Assembly: GCA_001295905.1 (NCBI GenBank)
Contig: LJHT01000080.1
Span: forward strand, 1 to 47,666
Length of the DNA: 47,666 nt
From: a beta proteobacterium AAP51
Lineage (GTDB): Bacteria > Pseudomonadota > Gammaproteobacteria > Burkholderiales > Burkholderiaceae_C
Reading direction: 5' to 3'
The notes under the pieces were generated by a model that was not told the origin of the DNA, did no database searches, and saw nothing but the letters and a program-made list of their open reading frames with translations. Positions 1 to 8,607 of this stretch are shown piece after piece. A program made the position numbers and the translations under genes. Numbering within the stretch: the stretch's first letter is position 1; each line of letters opens with the position of its first letter.

Positions 1-882
1 CGGCAGCGCGGCGGCGCGCGGCAGGGCCGCCGTGGGCGCTGCAGCGGCGGCCACCGCCTGCGGCTTCAGGCGCCGCCGCCACAGCGGCGCGCCGTCCATG
101 CGGAACAGCGCATAGGCCACGGCCAGCAGGGCGCCGGCCACGCCCAGCCACAGCAGCCGGTTGGCCAGCAGCACACCTTCCAGCGGCGGCAGCTGGGTGT
201 TGCGTTCGGCCGCCGTCCAGTACTTGGTGGCCAGGCTCAGGGGCGAAAGGCCGAAGGGGTCGGTCCAGGCGCTGATGACGTCGAGCGAAGGGTCGCGCAG
301 CAGCCCGCGCGAGACGATGAAGCCCACCAGCGCGGCCACCGCGCCGATGTAGGTCCACATCAGGTTGCGCGTGGCGGTGGCCAGCGCGAAGAAGGCCGCG
401 CACACCATCAGCATGGTGGGTACCACGAACACGGCATAGGCCAGCAGGTAATGGCTGGCGCGGTTCGGGCCCAGGCGTTCGGGGTCCAGCCAGGGCATCA
501 GCGCGCCCAGGGCCATGCCCAGCGGCACCGACGCCATCACCAGCAAGGCCGCCGCCGTGGCGCCCGTGAAGCGGCCCAGCACATAGGCCGGCTTGCCCAC
601 GCGCGTGCTGCGCACCAGCGGCGCGAAGCCGGTTTCGTCGTCGCGGATCACGGCGCCGGCCACGAAGGCGGTGGCCACGAAGATACCGAAGACGCACATG
701 ATGGCCAGCGTCTGCGCGATGGCGTAAGGCGCGTTGAGCTGCACGTTGCCGCCGGCGCCGATCTGGATCTCGTCGACCGTGATGGCGCCGAAGCTCAGCA
801 GGAAGAAGATGGCAAAGCCGATCCAGAACACCGGGCTGCGCAGCAGCAGGCGCAGCTCGAACAGGGCCACGGCAGAAAACAT
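1..882 (-). CDS. ABC-2 type permease, N-terminal part (probable permease/M1-aminopeptidase fusion), partial
   Basis: I translated this by eye from the minus strand. It opens MFSAVALFELRLLLRSPVFW and continues without a stop to the window edge (294 codons), so the 3' part is missing. Several hydrophobic segments alternate with short loops, as in ABC-2 permeases. The segments ITVDEIQIGAGGNVQLNAPY, RDDETGF and LATKYWTAAERN match my memory of a proteobacterial family in which an ABC-2 permease is fused to a C-terminal M1 (gluzincin) aminopeptidase; the peptidase half would lie outside the window, so the fusion is inferred. Start chosen at 882 because GAGGGAG lies about 8 bases upstream. The gene follows the ATPase stop by 12 bases, so the two form an operon and probably one transporter. 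The visible end is an Ala/Pro-rich stretch between domains. Confidence 0.8.
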   Translation of the reverse strand, partial: MFSAVALFELRLLLRSPVFWIGFAIFFLLSFGAITVDEIQIGAGGNVQLNAPYAIAQTLAIMCVFGIFVATAFVAGAVIRDDETGFAPLVRSTRVGKPAYVLGRFTGATAAALLVMASVPLGMALGALMPWLDPERLGPNRASHYLLAYAVFVVPTMLMVCAAFFALATATRNLMWTYIGAVAALVGFIVSRGLLRDPSLDVISAWTDPFGLSPLSLATKYWTAAERNTQLPPLEGVLLANRLLWLGVAGALLAVAYALFRMDGAPLWRRRLKPQAVAAAAAPTAALPRAAALP

Positions 883-894
883 CGTGCGGCTCCC

Positions 895-1821
895 TCAGTG
901 CGCAGGGGCTGCAGCCGCTGCGGCAGCAGGCGCCGGCGCGGTACGCGCCGCAGCCAGCGTGGCGAAGTACACGTCTTCCAGCGAGGCCGGCACGGGCACG
1001 AAACCTTCGCCCGGCGAAGCATCGGCCAGCACGCGCAGCAGCGTGCGCCCTTCGCGCAAGCGCGTGGCGATGACGGTGGCCCGCGCGCGCCAGGCTTCGA
1101 GTTCACCGCGCTCCACGGCACGCGCCCAAATGCGGCCCTCCAGCGCAGCAATCAGCTTGCGCGGTTCACCCTGGGCCACGATGCGGCCGCCGGCCAGCAC
1201 CGCCATGCGCGGGCAGAGGTCGGCCACGTCGTCGACGATGTGCGTGGAGAGAATCACCACCACGCTCTGCCCGATCTCGGCCAGCAGGTTGTTGAAGCGG
1301 TTGCGCTCTTCGGGGTCCAGCCCGGCGGTGGGTTCGTCCACGATGATGAGCTGCGGGTTGCCGATGAGCGCCTGCGCAATGCCGAAGCGCTGCCGCATGC
1401 CGCCTGAATAGCCGGCCACGGGCTTCTTGCGCACCTCCCACAGGTTCACCTGGCGCAGCAGCTGTTCCACGGTCTCGCGCCTTTCGCCGCGCGCGGCGAT
1501 GCCTTTCAGCACCGCCAGGTGGTCCAGCAGCTCCAGCGCCGAGACGCGCGGGTAGACGCCGAAGTCTTGCGGCAGGTAACCCAGGCAGCGGCGCAGCGCC
1601 TGCGGTTCGCGGCGCACGTCGATGCGCTGCCCGCCGTGGGTGAAGACGATCTCGCCTTCGCTGGCCGCCTGCAGCGTGGCGATGCAGCGCATCAGCGTCG
1701 ACTTGCCGGCACCGTTGGGGCCCAGCAGCCCGAACATGCCGGGCGGGATGTCGAGGTTCACGCCGTCCAGGGCGCGGGTGCCGGTGGTGTATTCGTGCGT
1801 CAAGCCGCGGATAGAAAGCAT
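895..1821 (-). CDS. ABC transporter ATP-binding protein (ABC-2 exporter type)
   Basis: A 308-residue ATPase that should drive the permease encoded immediately downstream. Walker A is GPNGAGKST (about residues 34-42), the signature is YSGGMRQRFG (about 138), and Walker B runs into the D-loop as LIIVDEPTAGLDP (about 158-170), followed by a switch histidine in LSTHIVDDV. The domain covers residues 1 to about 220. The remaining C-terminal 80 residues resemble the accessory tail of the CcmA/ABC-2 exporter ATPases and end in an Ala/Pro-rich low-complexity run. The substrate cannot be told from sequence. The start ATG at 1821 gives the usual opening MLSIRGLTHEY; the 214-base gap upstream should carry the promoter. 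Confidence 0.9.
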   Translation of the reverse strand: MLSIRGLTHEYTTGTRALDGVNLDIPPGMFGLLGPNGAGKSTLMRCIATLQAASEGEIVFTHGGQRIDVRREPQALRRCLGYLPQDFGVYPRVSALELLDHLAVLKGIAARGERRETVEQLLRQVNLWEVRKKPVAGYSGGMRQRFGIAQALIGNPQLIIVDEPTAGLDPEERNRFNNLLAEIGQSVVVILSTHIVDDVADLCPRMAVLAGGRIVAQGEPRKLIAALEGRIWARAVERGELEAWRARATVIATRLREGRTLLRVLADASPGEGFVPVPASLEDVYFATLAAARTAPAPAAAAAAAPAH

Positions 1822-2035
1822 CCGAGTTCCCCAGGGTCAACCACGGCCGGTGCCGTGCTGGGGAAGGACTGTGGCACGGCGCTGCGCCGGCACCCAGCCC
1901 GCCGCGATGAAAGGCACGCCAGGCCGGATGAACCGGCCGCCGCGCCGCACGAAGGCTGGAGCGGCAGCGCCCGGGCGCGCCGCCGGCGCCCATCGCCAGT
2001 GTCCGCCGCAGATACCGGGCCCGGCGCCCGGCCGT

Positions 2036-3679
2036 TCAGCCCTGCTGCGGCTGCTTCTTGCGGCGCGCCACGGCCGCCACGCCGGCCAGGCCCAGCAGCA
2101 TCAGCGCGTAGGTGCCGGGTTCCGGCACGGGCGAGATTTCGTACAGCACGGTGCGGTTGGACAGGCCGCCGGCGATGATGTTGTCTTCGGTCGACTCGTG
2201 CGCCACGGCCAGGAAGAAGCGGCCGCTGCTCTCGAAAGCCACCAGGCCTTCCGGGCGCAGCACGCTGGTGTCGGGCGACACCAGCAGCTGCAGGAAGCTG
2301 GCGTTGGCGGGGTCGGTGATGTCGTAGATGGCCACGGCGCTGCGCGTGGTGCGCTCCAGGCCGATGAAGGCCAGGGTGCGGCCCGCCAGCTCGAACACGG
2401 CCACGCCTTCGGGCTCGACGCCCTTGTCGTCGCTGCGGCCGTCGGCATAGACGCCTGCGGCCAGGGCCGCCACTTCCAGCTGGTTGCCGCTGTCGAAGAC
2501 CAGGTTGCCGTTCGCATCGCGGATGGAGAAGCTGCGGCCGCCCAGGGTGACGATCTCCGTGGCCGGGGTGCCGTTGGGCAGATCCCCCGTGGCGCCGTTG
2601 CGCAGCACGTTCAGGCGGCCCAGGTTGCTGTTCAGCTTCAGCTCGGCGGCGTTGGGGAAGGCCACCGGGTCCAGCACGTAGGCGGCGTTGCCCAGGCGCA
2701 CGATGTCGCTGTCGTCGACGAAGGCGTCACCTTCGTTGGCCATCACGTAGAAGGCCTGGCCGCCGGCGCTGTAGCTCACCACCGCATCGGGCATGTACAG
2801 GCCGCGCACGGGCACGCTGCGGAAGTTGCCCACGGCGCCGTCCTGGTCGCTGGGGTCGATGAAGTTGCCCGCGGCGCTGAAGTCCTTGCTGCCCATGGGC
2901 AGGATGCGCGTGAACTGGCCGGTCTGGAGGTTCAGCTCGGCGATGGCGTTGTTCTCCTGCAGCGTGACCATGGCGAACTGGCCGTTGGGCGAGAGCGCGA
3001 TGTACTCGGGCTCGAAAGCCACCGAAGGCAGCGTGTCGCCGACGATGCGCACGCCGCTGGCGCGCAGGCTGGCCACCTGGCTGTCGAAGGCGCTGAAGCC
3101 GGCGGTGTTCACGGTGGTGGTGAAGCTGCTGCCGTTGCGGCTGACGTCGATGAGGCTCACGCCGCCCGCGGGGTTGTTGGCGTTGCTCTGGCGTTCACCT
3201 TCGATGGCCACCAGCAGGCGGCTGCCGTCGGGCGTCCAGGTCAGCATGTCGGGCACGGCGCCCACGGTCACGCCGCCCAGCAGCGAGGCTGACGCGCCCT
3301 GGCTCAGGAAGGTGGTGGTGTCGAAGAACTGCACGCTGCCGGGCTGCACGGCATCGAAACCGTTCGTGAAGGCCACGGCCAGCGTGTTGCCGCTGATGGC
3401 CAGGCTGTTGATGCTGCCGAAGGCGGTGCTGGTGAAGGTTTGAATGCGTTCGCCGGCCAGGTTCAGAACGTCCAGCCCGTTGCCGCCGGTGATCCACAGC
3501 GCCTGCGTGGCGGCGTCGAACACCGCGATCTCGGCGCTGCGGCCGATGGTGGGCGCCACGTTGTGGTTGAAGGTCCACAGCGGCGTGATGGACTGGATGG
3601 GGTTGCTGGCCTGGGCCGGGGCGGCCAGGGCAGCTGCCGTGGCCAGTGCCAGGGCATGCAGGAGGTGGCGGGTGCGCAT
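2036..3679 (-). CDS. PEP-CTERM exported protein with choice-of-anchor-I-like beta-propeller
   Basis: A 547-residue exported protein. The start is set at 3679 (MRTRHLLHALALATAAALAA), where a clean signal peptide begins and GAGGA sits about 10 bases upstream; an in-frame ATG 33 bases earlier adds only a polar extension. The mature part looks like repeated beta-propeller blades (SAEIAVFDAATQALWITGG, PDMLTWTPDGSRLLVAIEGE, YIALSPNGQFAMVTLQENN), the pattern of the choice-of-anchor I domain. The last about 31 residues are a PEP-CTERM tail: VPEPGTYALMLLGLAG followed by a basic cluster (RRKK), the sorting signal read by exosortase/XrtA systems. No exosortase is in the window. The protein is probably outer-surface or matrix associated; its ligand or enzymatic activity, if any, is unknown. 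Confidence 0.85.
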   Translation of the reverse strand: MRTRHLLHALALATAAALAAPAQASNPIQSITPLWTFNHNVAPTIGRSAEIAVFDAATQALWITGGNGLDVLNLAGERIQTFTSTAFGSINSLAISGNTLAVAFTNGFDAVQPGSVQFFDTTTFLSQGASASLLGGVTVGAVPDMLTWTPDGSRLLVAIEGERQSNANNPAGGVSLIDVSRNGSSFTTTVNTAGFSAFDSQVASLRASGVRIVGDTLPSVAFEPEYIALSPNGQFAMVTLQENNAIAELNLQTGQFTRILPMGSKDFSAAGNFIDPSDQDGAVGNFRSVPVRGLYMPDAVVSYSAGGQAFYVMANEGDAFVDDSDIVRLGNAAYVLDPVAFPNAAELKLNSNLGRLNVLRNGATGDLPNGTPATEIVTLGGRSFSIRDANGNLVFDSGNQLEVAALAAGVYADGRSDDKGVEPEGVAVFELAGRTLAFIGLERTTRSAVAIYDITDPANASFLQLLVSPDTSVLRPEGLVAFESSGRFFLAVAHESTEDNIIAGGLSNRTVLYEISPVPEPGTYALMLLGLAGVAAVARRKKQPQQG

Positions 3680-3858
3680 GGAGAGGGTCCTCGTTGGGGA
3701 ATTGGCAGGCAACCCAGCACCCTAGGACGGCGACGTGACACTCTCGTGAACATCGGGCCAAGTGGTCCCCAGCCGCTGCGCCAACCCCGCGACTGCGGGG
3801 GTGGCCGCCGCCCCTGTGCTTGGCGGGCCCTGGGGCCTTGTAGATGCTCTAGATGCGC

Positions 3859-5106
3859 TCAATAAAAGAACGCGTACCCCACCAGGATGGCGCCCACCAC
3901 GCCCACGAAATCGGCGAACAGCCCGCAGGTCAAGGCATAGCGCGTCTTGCGGATGTTCACGCTGCCGAAGTACACCGCCAGAACGTAGAAGGTCGTCTCG
4001 GTCGAGCCCTGGATGATGGCCGCCAGCTTGCCCTGGAAGGAATCGACGCCGTAGGTGTTCATCACGTCCACCATCAGGCCGCGCGCGCCGCTGCCCGACA
4101 GCGTCTTCATCAGGCCCACCGGCAGCGCGGGCACGAAGTCGGCGTTCATGCCCAGCGCCACCACCACGGCGCCGATGCCGCCGATGATGAAGTCCATGCA
4201 GCCCGTGGTGCGGAAGACCGAGATCGCCACCAGGATGGCAATCAGGTACGGAATGATCGTGATGGCCACCCCGAAGCCTTCCTTCGCGCCTTCGACGAAG
4301 GACTCGTAGACGTTGATGCGCCTGGCCGCGCCCACGGCGACGAAGAGCACGATGATGCCGAAGATGACCAGGCTGCCGATGAGCCCGATGGTGGCGCTCA
4401 TCTCGGCCGGCGGCAGGCCGCGCAGGCCCAGGTACATCAGCCCCATCAGCGCTGCGAAGCCGCCGAAGAACAGCATCAGCGGCCACTGCAGCAGCTTGAT
4501 GCGCTGCACCCAGGCCACCGCGATGAGGCCCGCGGTGAACGAGATGAAGGTGCCGATCAGCGTGGGCAGGAAGATGTCGGCGGCGTTGAAGTCGGTCAGG
4601 CCCTGGCTGGCGGCCATGGTCTGGCGGATGGCGATGACCGAGGTGGGTATCAGCGTGATGCCCGCCGTGTTCAGCACCAGGAACATGATCATCGGGTTGC
4701 TGGCCACCTCCTTGTCGGGGTTGATCTCCTGCAGCTCGCGCATGGCCTTCAGGCCCAGCGGCGTGGCCGCGTTGTCCAGCCCCAGCATGTTGGCGCTGAA
4801 GTTCATGACGATGCTGCCGCCGGCCGGGTGGGCGCGCGGAATCTCGGGAAAGATGCGGCGGAACAGCGGGTCGAGTGCGCGCGCGAAGAGCTTGATCATC
4901 CCGGCGTGCTCGCCGATCTTCATGATGCCCAGCCACAGGCTCATCACGCCCACCAGGCCCAGCGAGATGTCGAAACCGGTCTTCGCGGTGTCGAACAGCC
5001 CTGTCATGATCTTCGTGAAGATCTGCATGTCGCCCTGCGCCAGCTTGACCAGCGCCACGGCAAAGCCGACGAGGATGAAACCCACCCAGATGATGTTCAG
5101 AACCAT
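3859..5106 (-). CDS. Nucleoside-recognition (GATE) membrane protein, SpmA-SpmB-like fusion
   Basis: A 415-residue polytopic membrane protein opening MVLNIIWVGFILVGFAVALV. The N-terminal half (to about residue 200) carries the SpmA-type pattern GSIVMNFSANMLGLDNAATP, and the C-terminal half (about 230-415) the SpmB-type pattern with GLMVDVMNTYGVDSFQGKLA and IIQGSTETTFYVLAVYFGSV. Both belong to the nucleoside-recognition/GATE superfamily named from spore maturation proteins. In non-sporulating proteobacteria the two halves are commonly one protein of about 410 residues, so length and order are normal. Function is unproven; a transport role is the usual guess. About 10 transmembrane segments are visible. 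No partner gene is obvious; upstream is a small basic protein 51 bases away. Confidence 0.88.
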   Translation of the reverse strand: MVLNIIWVGFILVGFAVALVKLAQGDMQIFTKIMTGLFDTAKTGFDISLGLVGVMSLWLGIMKIGEHAGMIKLFARALDPLFRRIFPEIPRAHPAGGSIVMNFSANMLGLDNAATPLGLKAMRELQEINPDKEVASNPMIMFLVLNTAGITLIPTSVIAIRQTMAASQGLTDFNAADIFLPTLIGTFISFTAGLIAVAWVQRIKLLQWPLMLFFGGFAALMGLMYLGLRGLPPAEMSATIGLIGSLVIFGIIVLFVAVGAARRINVYESFVEGAKEGFGVAITIIPYLIAILVAISVFRTTGCMDFIIGGIGAVVVALGMNADFVPALPVGLMKTLSGSGARGLMVDVMNTYGVDSFQGKLAAIIQGSTETTFYVLAVYFGSVNIRKTRYALTCGLFADFVGVVGAILVGYAFFY

Positions 5107-5157
5107 GGCCGGACTTTAGCGGCGCGGCGGTGGAACGGGCCGCTGCGCCGCAGCGTT

Positions 5158-5388
5158 TCAGGGGCCCGGGGGCTCTGCGGCTGGCAGCAAGTCATCGCCC
5201 TCGGCGAGGCCGTCGCCGCGCGGCAGGTGCGCCAGGGTGTTGCGGATGAACTGCTTTTCGTAATGCCGGTTGCGCCGGTGCTTCTTGGCCGAGGCGCGCT
5301 GCGTCTGGCGCTTGTCGAAGACGAGGTCGCCCAGACGCGTGAGATCGCCCAGCTCGGCGATGTCGTTGGGGGAGTTGCGGCGTGCCAT
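5158..5388 (-). CDS. Small basic hypothetical protein
   Basis: A 76-residue frame beginning MARRNSPNDIAELGDLTRLG. The centre is strongly basic (KRQTQRASAKKHRRNRHYEKQ), and the C-terminal 20 residues are acidic/Pro-rich. I do not recognise a domain. The reasons to accept it are a plausible protein-like composition, in contrast to the Arg/Pro/Ala-rich shadow frames nearby, and its position just upstream of the SpmAB-like gene on the same strand with a 51-base gap. No strong ribosome-binding site is visible. It could be a nucleic-acid-binding protein; that is a guess from charge only. Confidence 0.5.
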   Translation of the reverse strand: MARRNSPNDIAELGDLTRLGDLVFDKRQTQRASAKKHRRNRHYEKQFIRNTLAHLPRGDGLAEGDDLLPAAEPPGP

Positions 5389-5650
5389 GGGTTCCCGGCC
5401 TCAGGCCCGAGGCGCCGAACCCCCGCAAGACAGGGCCGTGCCCAGCGCTGCCATCACCACAACCATGCCTGCACCTTCGTCCCCGGCCCGTGAACCCCAG
5501 GCCGCCTTCCAGCCGCCTCGGCCCGGTTTATCGCACCGGTGGCTGCAGTGCGGGGGCGTGGGGTCATCACGCCGCCGTCACCCCGTTGCCTGTGGGGCAC
5601 CACGCCCAGCGGCTATGGTGCGGGCTGGCAGGCAGCAACAGGGGCGGCGG

Positions 5651-6067
5651 ATGGCGGTGGGCTGGTTGACGGTGTTGAAGCTCGTGCCCTGGGTCGAGGT
5701 GATCAAGAACGCCCCGGCCATTGCCGAAGGCGCGAAGAAGCTCTGGGCCACCGCGGGCCGGCCCGCGCCGGCCGAAGGCGAGAGCCCCCGTGCCCGCCAG
5801 ACGGTCGAGACCGGCGGCCTGACCGAAGCGGCCCCGCCCGAACTGGCCGCGCTGCAGGCGCAGCTGGCCAGCGCCGAAGACAGCGTGGCCCGGCTGCAGG
5901 AACAGATGCAGGCCAGCTCGGCCCTCATCAAGGCGCTGGCCGAGCAGAACGCCGAACTCGTGCAGCGCGTGGAACTGAACCGCCGCCGCACGGTGTGGCT
6001 GGGGGCCGGGTTGGGGGTGCTGGCGCTGTTGGCGGGCTTGCAGCTGGCCCTGCTGCTGCGCGGGTAG
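5651..6067 (+). CDS. Coiled-coil protein with C-terminal membrane anchor
   Basis: A 138-residue protein from the ATG at 5651 (MAVGWLTVLKLVPWVEVIKN), preceded by AGGGG about 9 bases upstream; the frame is open further upstream but without protein-like content. Residues about 56-105 form a heptad-rich coiled coil (LAALQAQLASAEDSVARLQE and following), then RRR and a single transmembrane helix at the very C-terminus (about 115-137, LGAGLGVLALLAGLQLALLL). This gives a tail-anchored topology with the coil in the cytoplasm. The family is not known to me by name. It precedes the NarL-type regulator by 84 bases and may share its transcript, but nothing shows a functional link. Confidence 0.75.
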   Translation: MAVGWLTVLKLVPWVEVIKNAPAIAEGAKKLWATAGRPAPAEGESPRARQTVETGGLTEAAPPELAALQAQLASAEDSVARLQEQMQASSALIKALAEQNAELVQRVELNRRRTVWLGAGLGVLALLAGLQLALLLRG

Positions 6068-6151
6068 GCCGCGGCCAGCCGCCGGCGCGATGGCGGCCGG
6101 TGCACACTGCAGGCCTTGCCACCGCCCTGGCGCCGACCTTTCCAGCTGCCC

Positions 6152-6784
6152 ATGATCCGCATCGGCCTTGTAGACGACCACACCATCGTGCGCAGAGGGC
6201 TGCGCGAGTTCCTCTCGGAAGAGGTGGACCTGCGCGTCACCGGCGAAGCCAGCAACGGCCACGAGGCGCTGGAACTGGCGCGCCAGGGCGACATCGACGT
6301 GCTGCTGCTCGACCTGTCCATGCCCGGCCAGGGCGGCGTGGATGCGCTGCAGGCCATCAAGGCGCGCTTTCCGGCGCTGCCCATCATCATCCTGAGCGGC
6401 TTTCCCGAGCAGCACTACGCCGTCACGCTGATCAAGCAGGGCGCCAGCGGCTACCTCAACAAGGATTGCGACCCCGCCGAGATCGCCAACGCCGTGCGCA
6501 CGGTGGCGCGCGGCCGCAAGTACGTCACCCCGGCGGTGGCCGAGATGCTGGCCGACGGCCTGGGCCGCGCTGGCGGCGGCGACCCGCACGAGCAGCTGTC
6601 TGAACGGGAACTGCAGGTCTTCCTGCGCCTGGCACAAGGCGAGACCGTGGGCCACATCGCCGACAGCATGTGCCTGAGCGTGAAGACCGTCAGCACCTAC
6701 CGCACACGCGTGCTGGAGAAGCTCGACCTCAAGACCAACAGCGACCTCACCTACTACGCGCTGAAGAACGGCCTCATGCAATAG
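6152..6784 (+). CDS. NarL/FixJ-family response regulator
   Basis: A 210-residue two-component regulator. The receiver domain (about 1-120) has the acidic pair D8/D9, the phosphoacceptor D54 in LLLDLSMPG, the switch Ser in IILSGF and the conserved Lys in YLNKD. The C-terminal LuxR-type helix-turn-helix (about 148-205) reads LSERELQVFLRLAQGETVGH then SVKTVSTYRTRVLEKL. It should bind DNA as a phosphorylated dimer. It is followed after 12 bases by a stand-alone receiver and then by a CHASE3-type kinase, its probable partner. No good ribosome-binding site precedes the ATG at 6152, yet this start gives the canonical receiver opening MIRIGLVDDH. A perfect inverted repeat at 8608-8626 is a candidate target site. 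Confidence 0.93.
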   Translation: MIRIGLVDDHTIVRRGLREFLSEEVDLRVTGEASNGHEALELARQGDIDVLLLDLSMPGQGGVDALQAIKARFPALPIIILSGFPEQHYAVTLIKQGASGYLNKDCDPAEIANAVRTVARGRKYVTPAVAEMLADGLGRAGGGDPHEQLSERELQVFLRLAQGETVGHIADSMCLSVKTVSTYRTRVLEKLDLKTNSDLTYYALKNGLMQ

Positions 6785-6796
6785 CGCCGCTTCGCC

Positions 6797-7186
6797 ATGA
6801 AAGCCCTGCACGCCCTGCTGGTGGAAGACAGCCCGGTGATTCGCGAGAACCTGATCGCGGCCCTGGAGGAAATGACGCCGCTGCGCGTGGTGGCCACTGC
6901 CAGCGACGAAGCCGCCGCGCTGGCGGTGCTGGCGCAGCGCGAGCCGCCGCTGCCGCCACTGGACATGGCCATCGTCGACGTCTTCCTGGCCCAGGGCTCG
7001 GGCCTGGGCGTGCTGCGCGCGCTGCAGGCCCAGGGCAGCGCCATCGAACGCGTGGTGCTGACCAACCACGCCACGCCGGCGCTGCGCCGCCAGTGCCTGG
7101 CGCTGGGGGCCAGCCGCGTGTTCGACAAGTCGGGCGAGATCGAGGCCCTCATCGAACACTGCCTGGCCCGTGCCCACGCTGCCTGA
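6797..7186 (+). CDS. Stand-alone receiver-domain protein
   Basis: A 129-residue single receiver domain without an output domain. Visible marks are the acidic pair E10/D11 (ALLVEDSPV), phosphoacceptor D61 in MAIVDVFLAQGSG, Thr in VVLTNHATP and Lys111 in RVFDKSG. The beta-alpha layout fills the whole chain. It sits between a NarL-type regulator and a histidine kinase, and its 3' end overlaps the kinase start by 17 bases, so the three are probably cotranslated. Likely roles are phosphate sink, phosphorelay intermediate or modulator of the kinase/regulator pair; sequence alone does not decide. Confidence 0.9.
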   Translation: MKALHALLVEDSPVIRENLIAALEEMTPLRVVATASDEAAALAVLAQREPPLPPLDMAIVDVFLAQGSGLGVLRALQAQGSAIERVVLTNHATPALRRQCLALGASRVFDKSGEIEALIEHCLARAHAA

Positions 7187-8588
7187 AGACCTGCCGGAGC
7201 TGCAGCGGGCCAAACCGCCGCTGGGCGACCGCGCACGCCGCCTGGCTGCGGGCGTGGCCGTGGCCGGGGCCTGCAGCCTGCTGCTGGTGAACGAATGGGC
7301 CATCCAGCGCACGCGCCAGGCGCTGGCCAGCGACGACGCCATGCTCGCCACGCGGCAGAAGCTGCAGCAGCTGCAGGTGACCATGCTGCGCGCCGAAAAC
7401 GCCCAGCGCAGCGTGCTGCTGACGGCCGAGCCGGCGCTGACCGAAGCCTTCCTGGCCGCGCAGCAGCAGGTGGAGCCGCTGCTGACGCAGCTGCGCCAGC
7501 AGCAAGCCGGCCCGGCGCAGCGCCAGGCGGCGGTGCTCGAGGTGGAAGAGCTCACGCGCCGCCGCCTCTCGGAGATGGCCACCACCGTGCAGCTGGTGAA
7601 CGAGGGCCGTGCCCGCGCCGCGCTGGAACTGGTGCGCAGCGGCATCGGCGGCGAGTACATGCGCGCGCTGGAGGCGCTGGTGGGCGACACGCTGGCCGCC
7701 GAGGCCGAGCGCATGCGCCAGCAGCGCCAGGCGCTGCTGGACACGCTGGCGCTGGGCCGCGCGGCCATCGCCGCGCTGCTGCTCATCAGCGTGGTGGCGA
7801 TGGGGCTGTACATGCGCCAGTCGCGCCTGCGCGAGCGTGAACGCGCGCAGCAGGCCCAGGTGCTGCGCGACCAGCGCGACCAGCTGGAAACCGAGGTGGC
7901 GCGCCGCACGCAAGACCTGCGCGAGATCGCGCGCCACCTGCAGGCCGCGCGCGAAGACGAGCGCAGCCACCTGGCGCGCGAGCTGCACGACGAGCTCGGC
8001 GGCCTACTCACCGCCGCCAAGCTGGACGTGGCGCGCCTGCGCCGCCCGCTGCGCGAACTGGCCGGCGCGCAGGCGCCCGAGTTCGCCGACGTTGAAGCCC
8101 GCCTCGCCCACCTGGTGCAGACGCTGGACAGCGGCATCGCACTGAAGCGCCGCATCATCGAAGACCTGCGCCCTTCGGCCTTGAGCAACCTGGGCCTGAA
8201 GGTGGCGCTGGAGAACCTGTGCAGCGATTTCGCCGAACGCAGCGGGCTGCAGGTGCAGGCCGACATTGCCGAGATCGAGCTCGACGACGAACGCGAGATC
8301 ACGCTCTACCGCGTGCTGCAGGAAAGCCTGACCAACATCACGCGTTATGCGCAGGCGCGGCACGTGGACGTGCAACTGCACCTGCAGCCCCCGGGCTGGG
8401 CCGCACTGGCCGTGCGCGACGATGGCGTGGGCTTCGACACTGCCGCCGTGCCGCTGCGTGCACGCGGGCTGGCCGGCATGCGTTTTCGCATGGAAAGTTG
8501 CGCCGGCACGCTGCAGCTGCACAGCCGCCCGGGCGCCGGCACCACGGTGCTGGCGCAGATGCCCCTGCAGGCAGTGCCCGGCGGCTGA
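7170..8588 (+). CDS. CHASE3-like sensor histidine kinase (HisKA_3 type)
   Basis: A 472-residue membrane sensor kinase with a GTG start at 7170 inside the preceding gene. Transmembrane helix 1 is at about 23-42 and helix 2 at about 196-215, and the helical periplasmic segment between them (about 43-195) has the size and composition of a CHASE3 domain. A coiled-coil linker (about 218-260) leads to the HisKA_3 dimerisation domain with the phospho-accepting His273 in ARELHDELGGLLTAAKLD. The HATPase_c domain (about 370-465) shows LQESLTNITRYA and VRDDGVGFD. This architecture pairs with NarL-family regulators, matching the gene at 6152. The signal is unknown; CHASE3 gives no ligand. Confidence 0.92.
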   Translation: MPTLPEDLPELQRAKPPLGDRARRLAAGVAVAGACSLLLVNEWAIQRTRQALASDDAMLATRQKLQQLQVTMLRAENAQRSVLLTAEPALTEAFLAAQQQVEPLLTQLRQQQAGPAQRQAAVLEVEELTRRRLSEMATTVQLVNEGRARAALELVRSGIGGEYMRALEALVGDTLAAEAERMRQQRQALLDTLALGRAAIAALLLISVVAMGLYMRQSRLRERERAQQAQVLRDQRDQLETEVARRTQDLREIARHLQAAREDERSHLARELHDELGGLLTAAKLDVARLRRPLRELAGAQAPEFADVEARLAHLVQTLDSGIALKRRIIEDLRPSALSNLGLKVALENLCSDFAERSGLQVQADIAEIELDDEREITLYRVLQESLTNITRYAQARHVDVQLHLQPPGWAALAVRDDGVGFDTAAVPLRARGLAGMRFRMESCAGTLQLHSRPGAGTTVLAQMPLQAVPGG

Positions 8589-8607
8589 TGCCGGAGATGG
8601 CTAGGCG

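Noticed and set aside
161..1411. Plus-strand frames over the left-edge ABC genes.
   Set aside because: They are antisense to the ATPase and permease and carry no motif.
3785..3800. CCCCGC-GACT-GCGGGG hairpin in the gap between the SpmAB-like and PEP-CTERM genes.
   Set aside because: A 6-base stem without T run in very GC-rich DNA is likely by chance.
5389..5650. A possible promoter pair (TTGCCT and TATGGT) before the coiled-coil gene.
   Set aside because: The spacing is 22 bases, outside the range for a sigma-70 promoter. Otherwise I see nothing in this 262-base gap.
5567..8302. A 911-codon open frame on the minus strand across the two-component cluster, and similar long frames at 11968-14301 (+), 3853-5493 (+) and 45353-47359 (-).
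   Set aside because: All lie antisense to well-supported genes, have Ala/Arg/Gly/His/Gln-rich shadow composition, and show no domains. Long empty frames are expected at this GC content.
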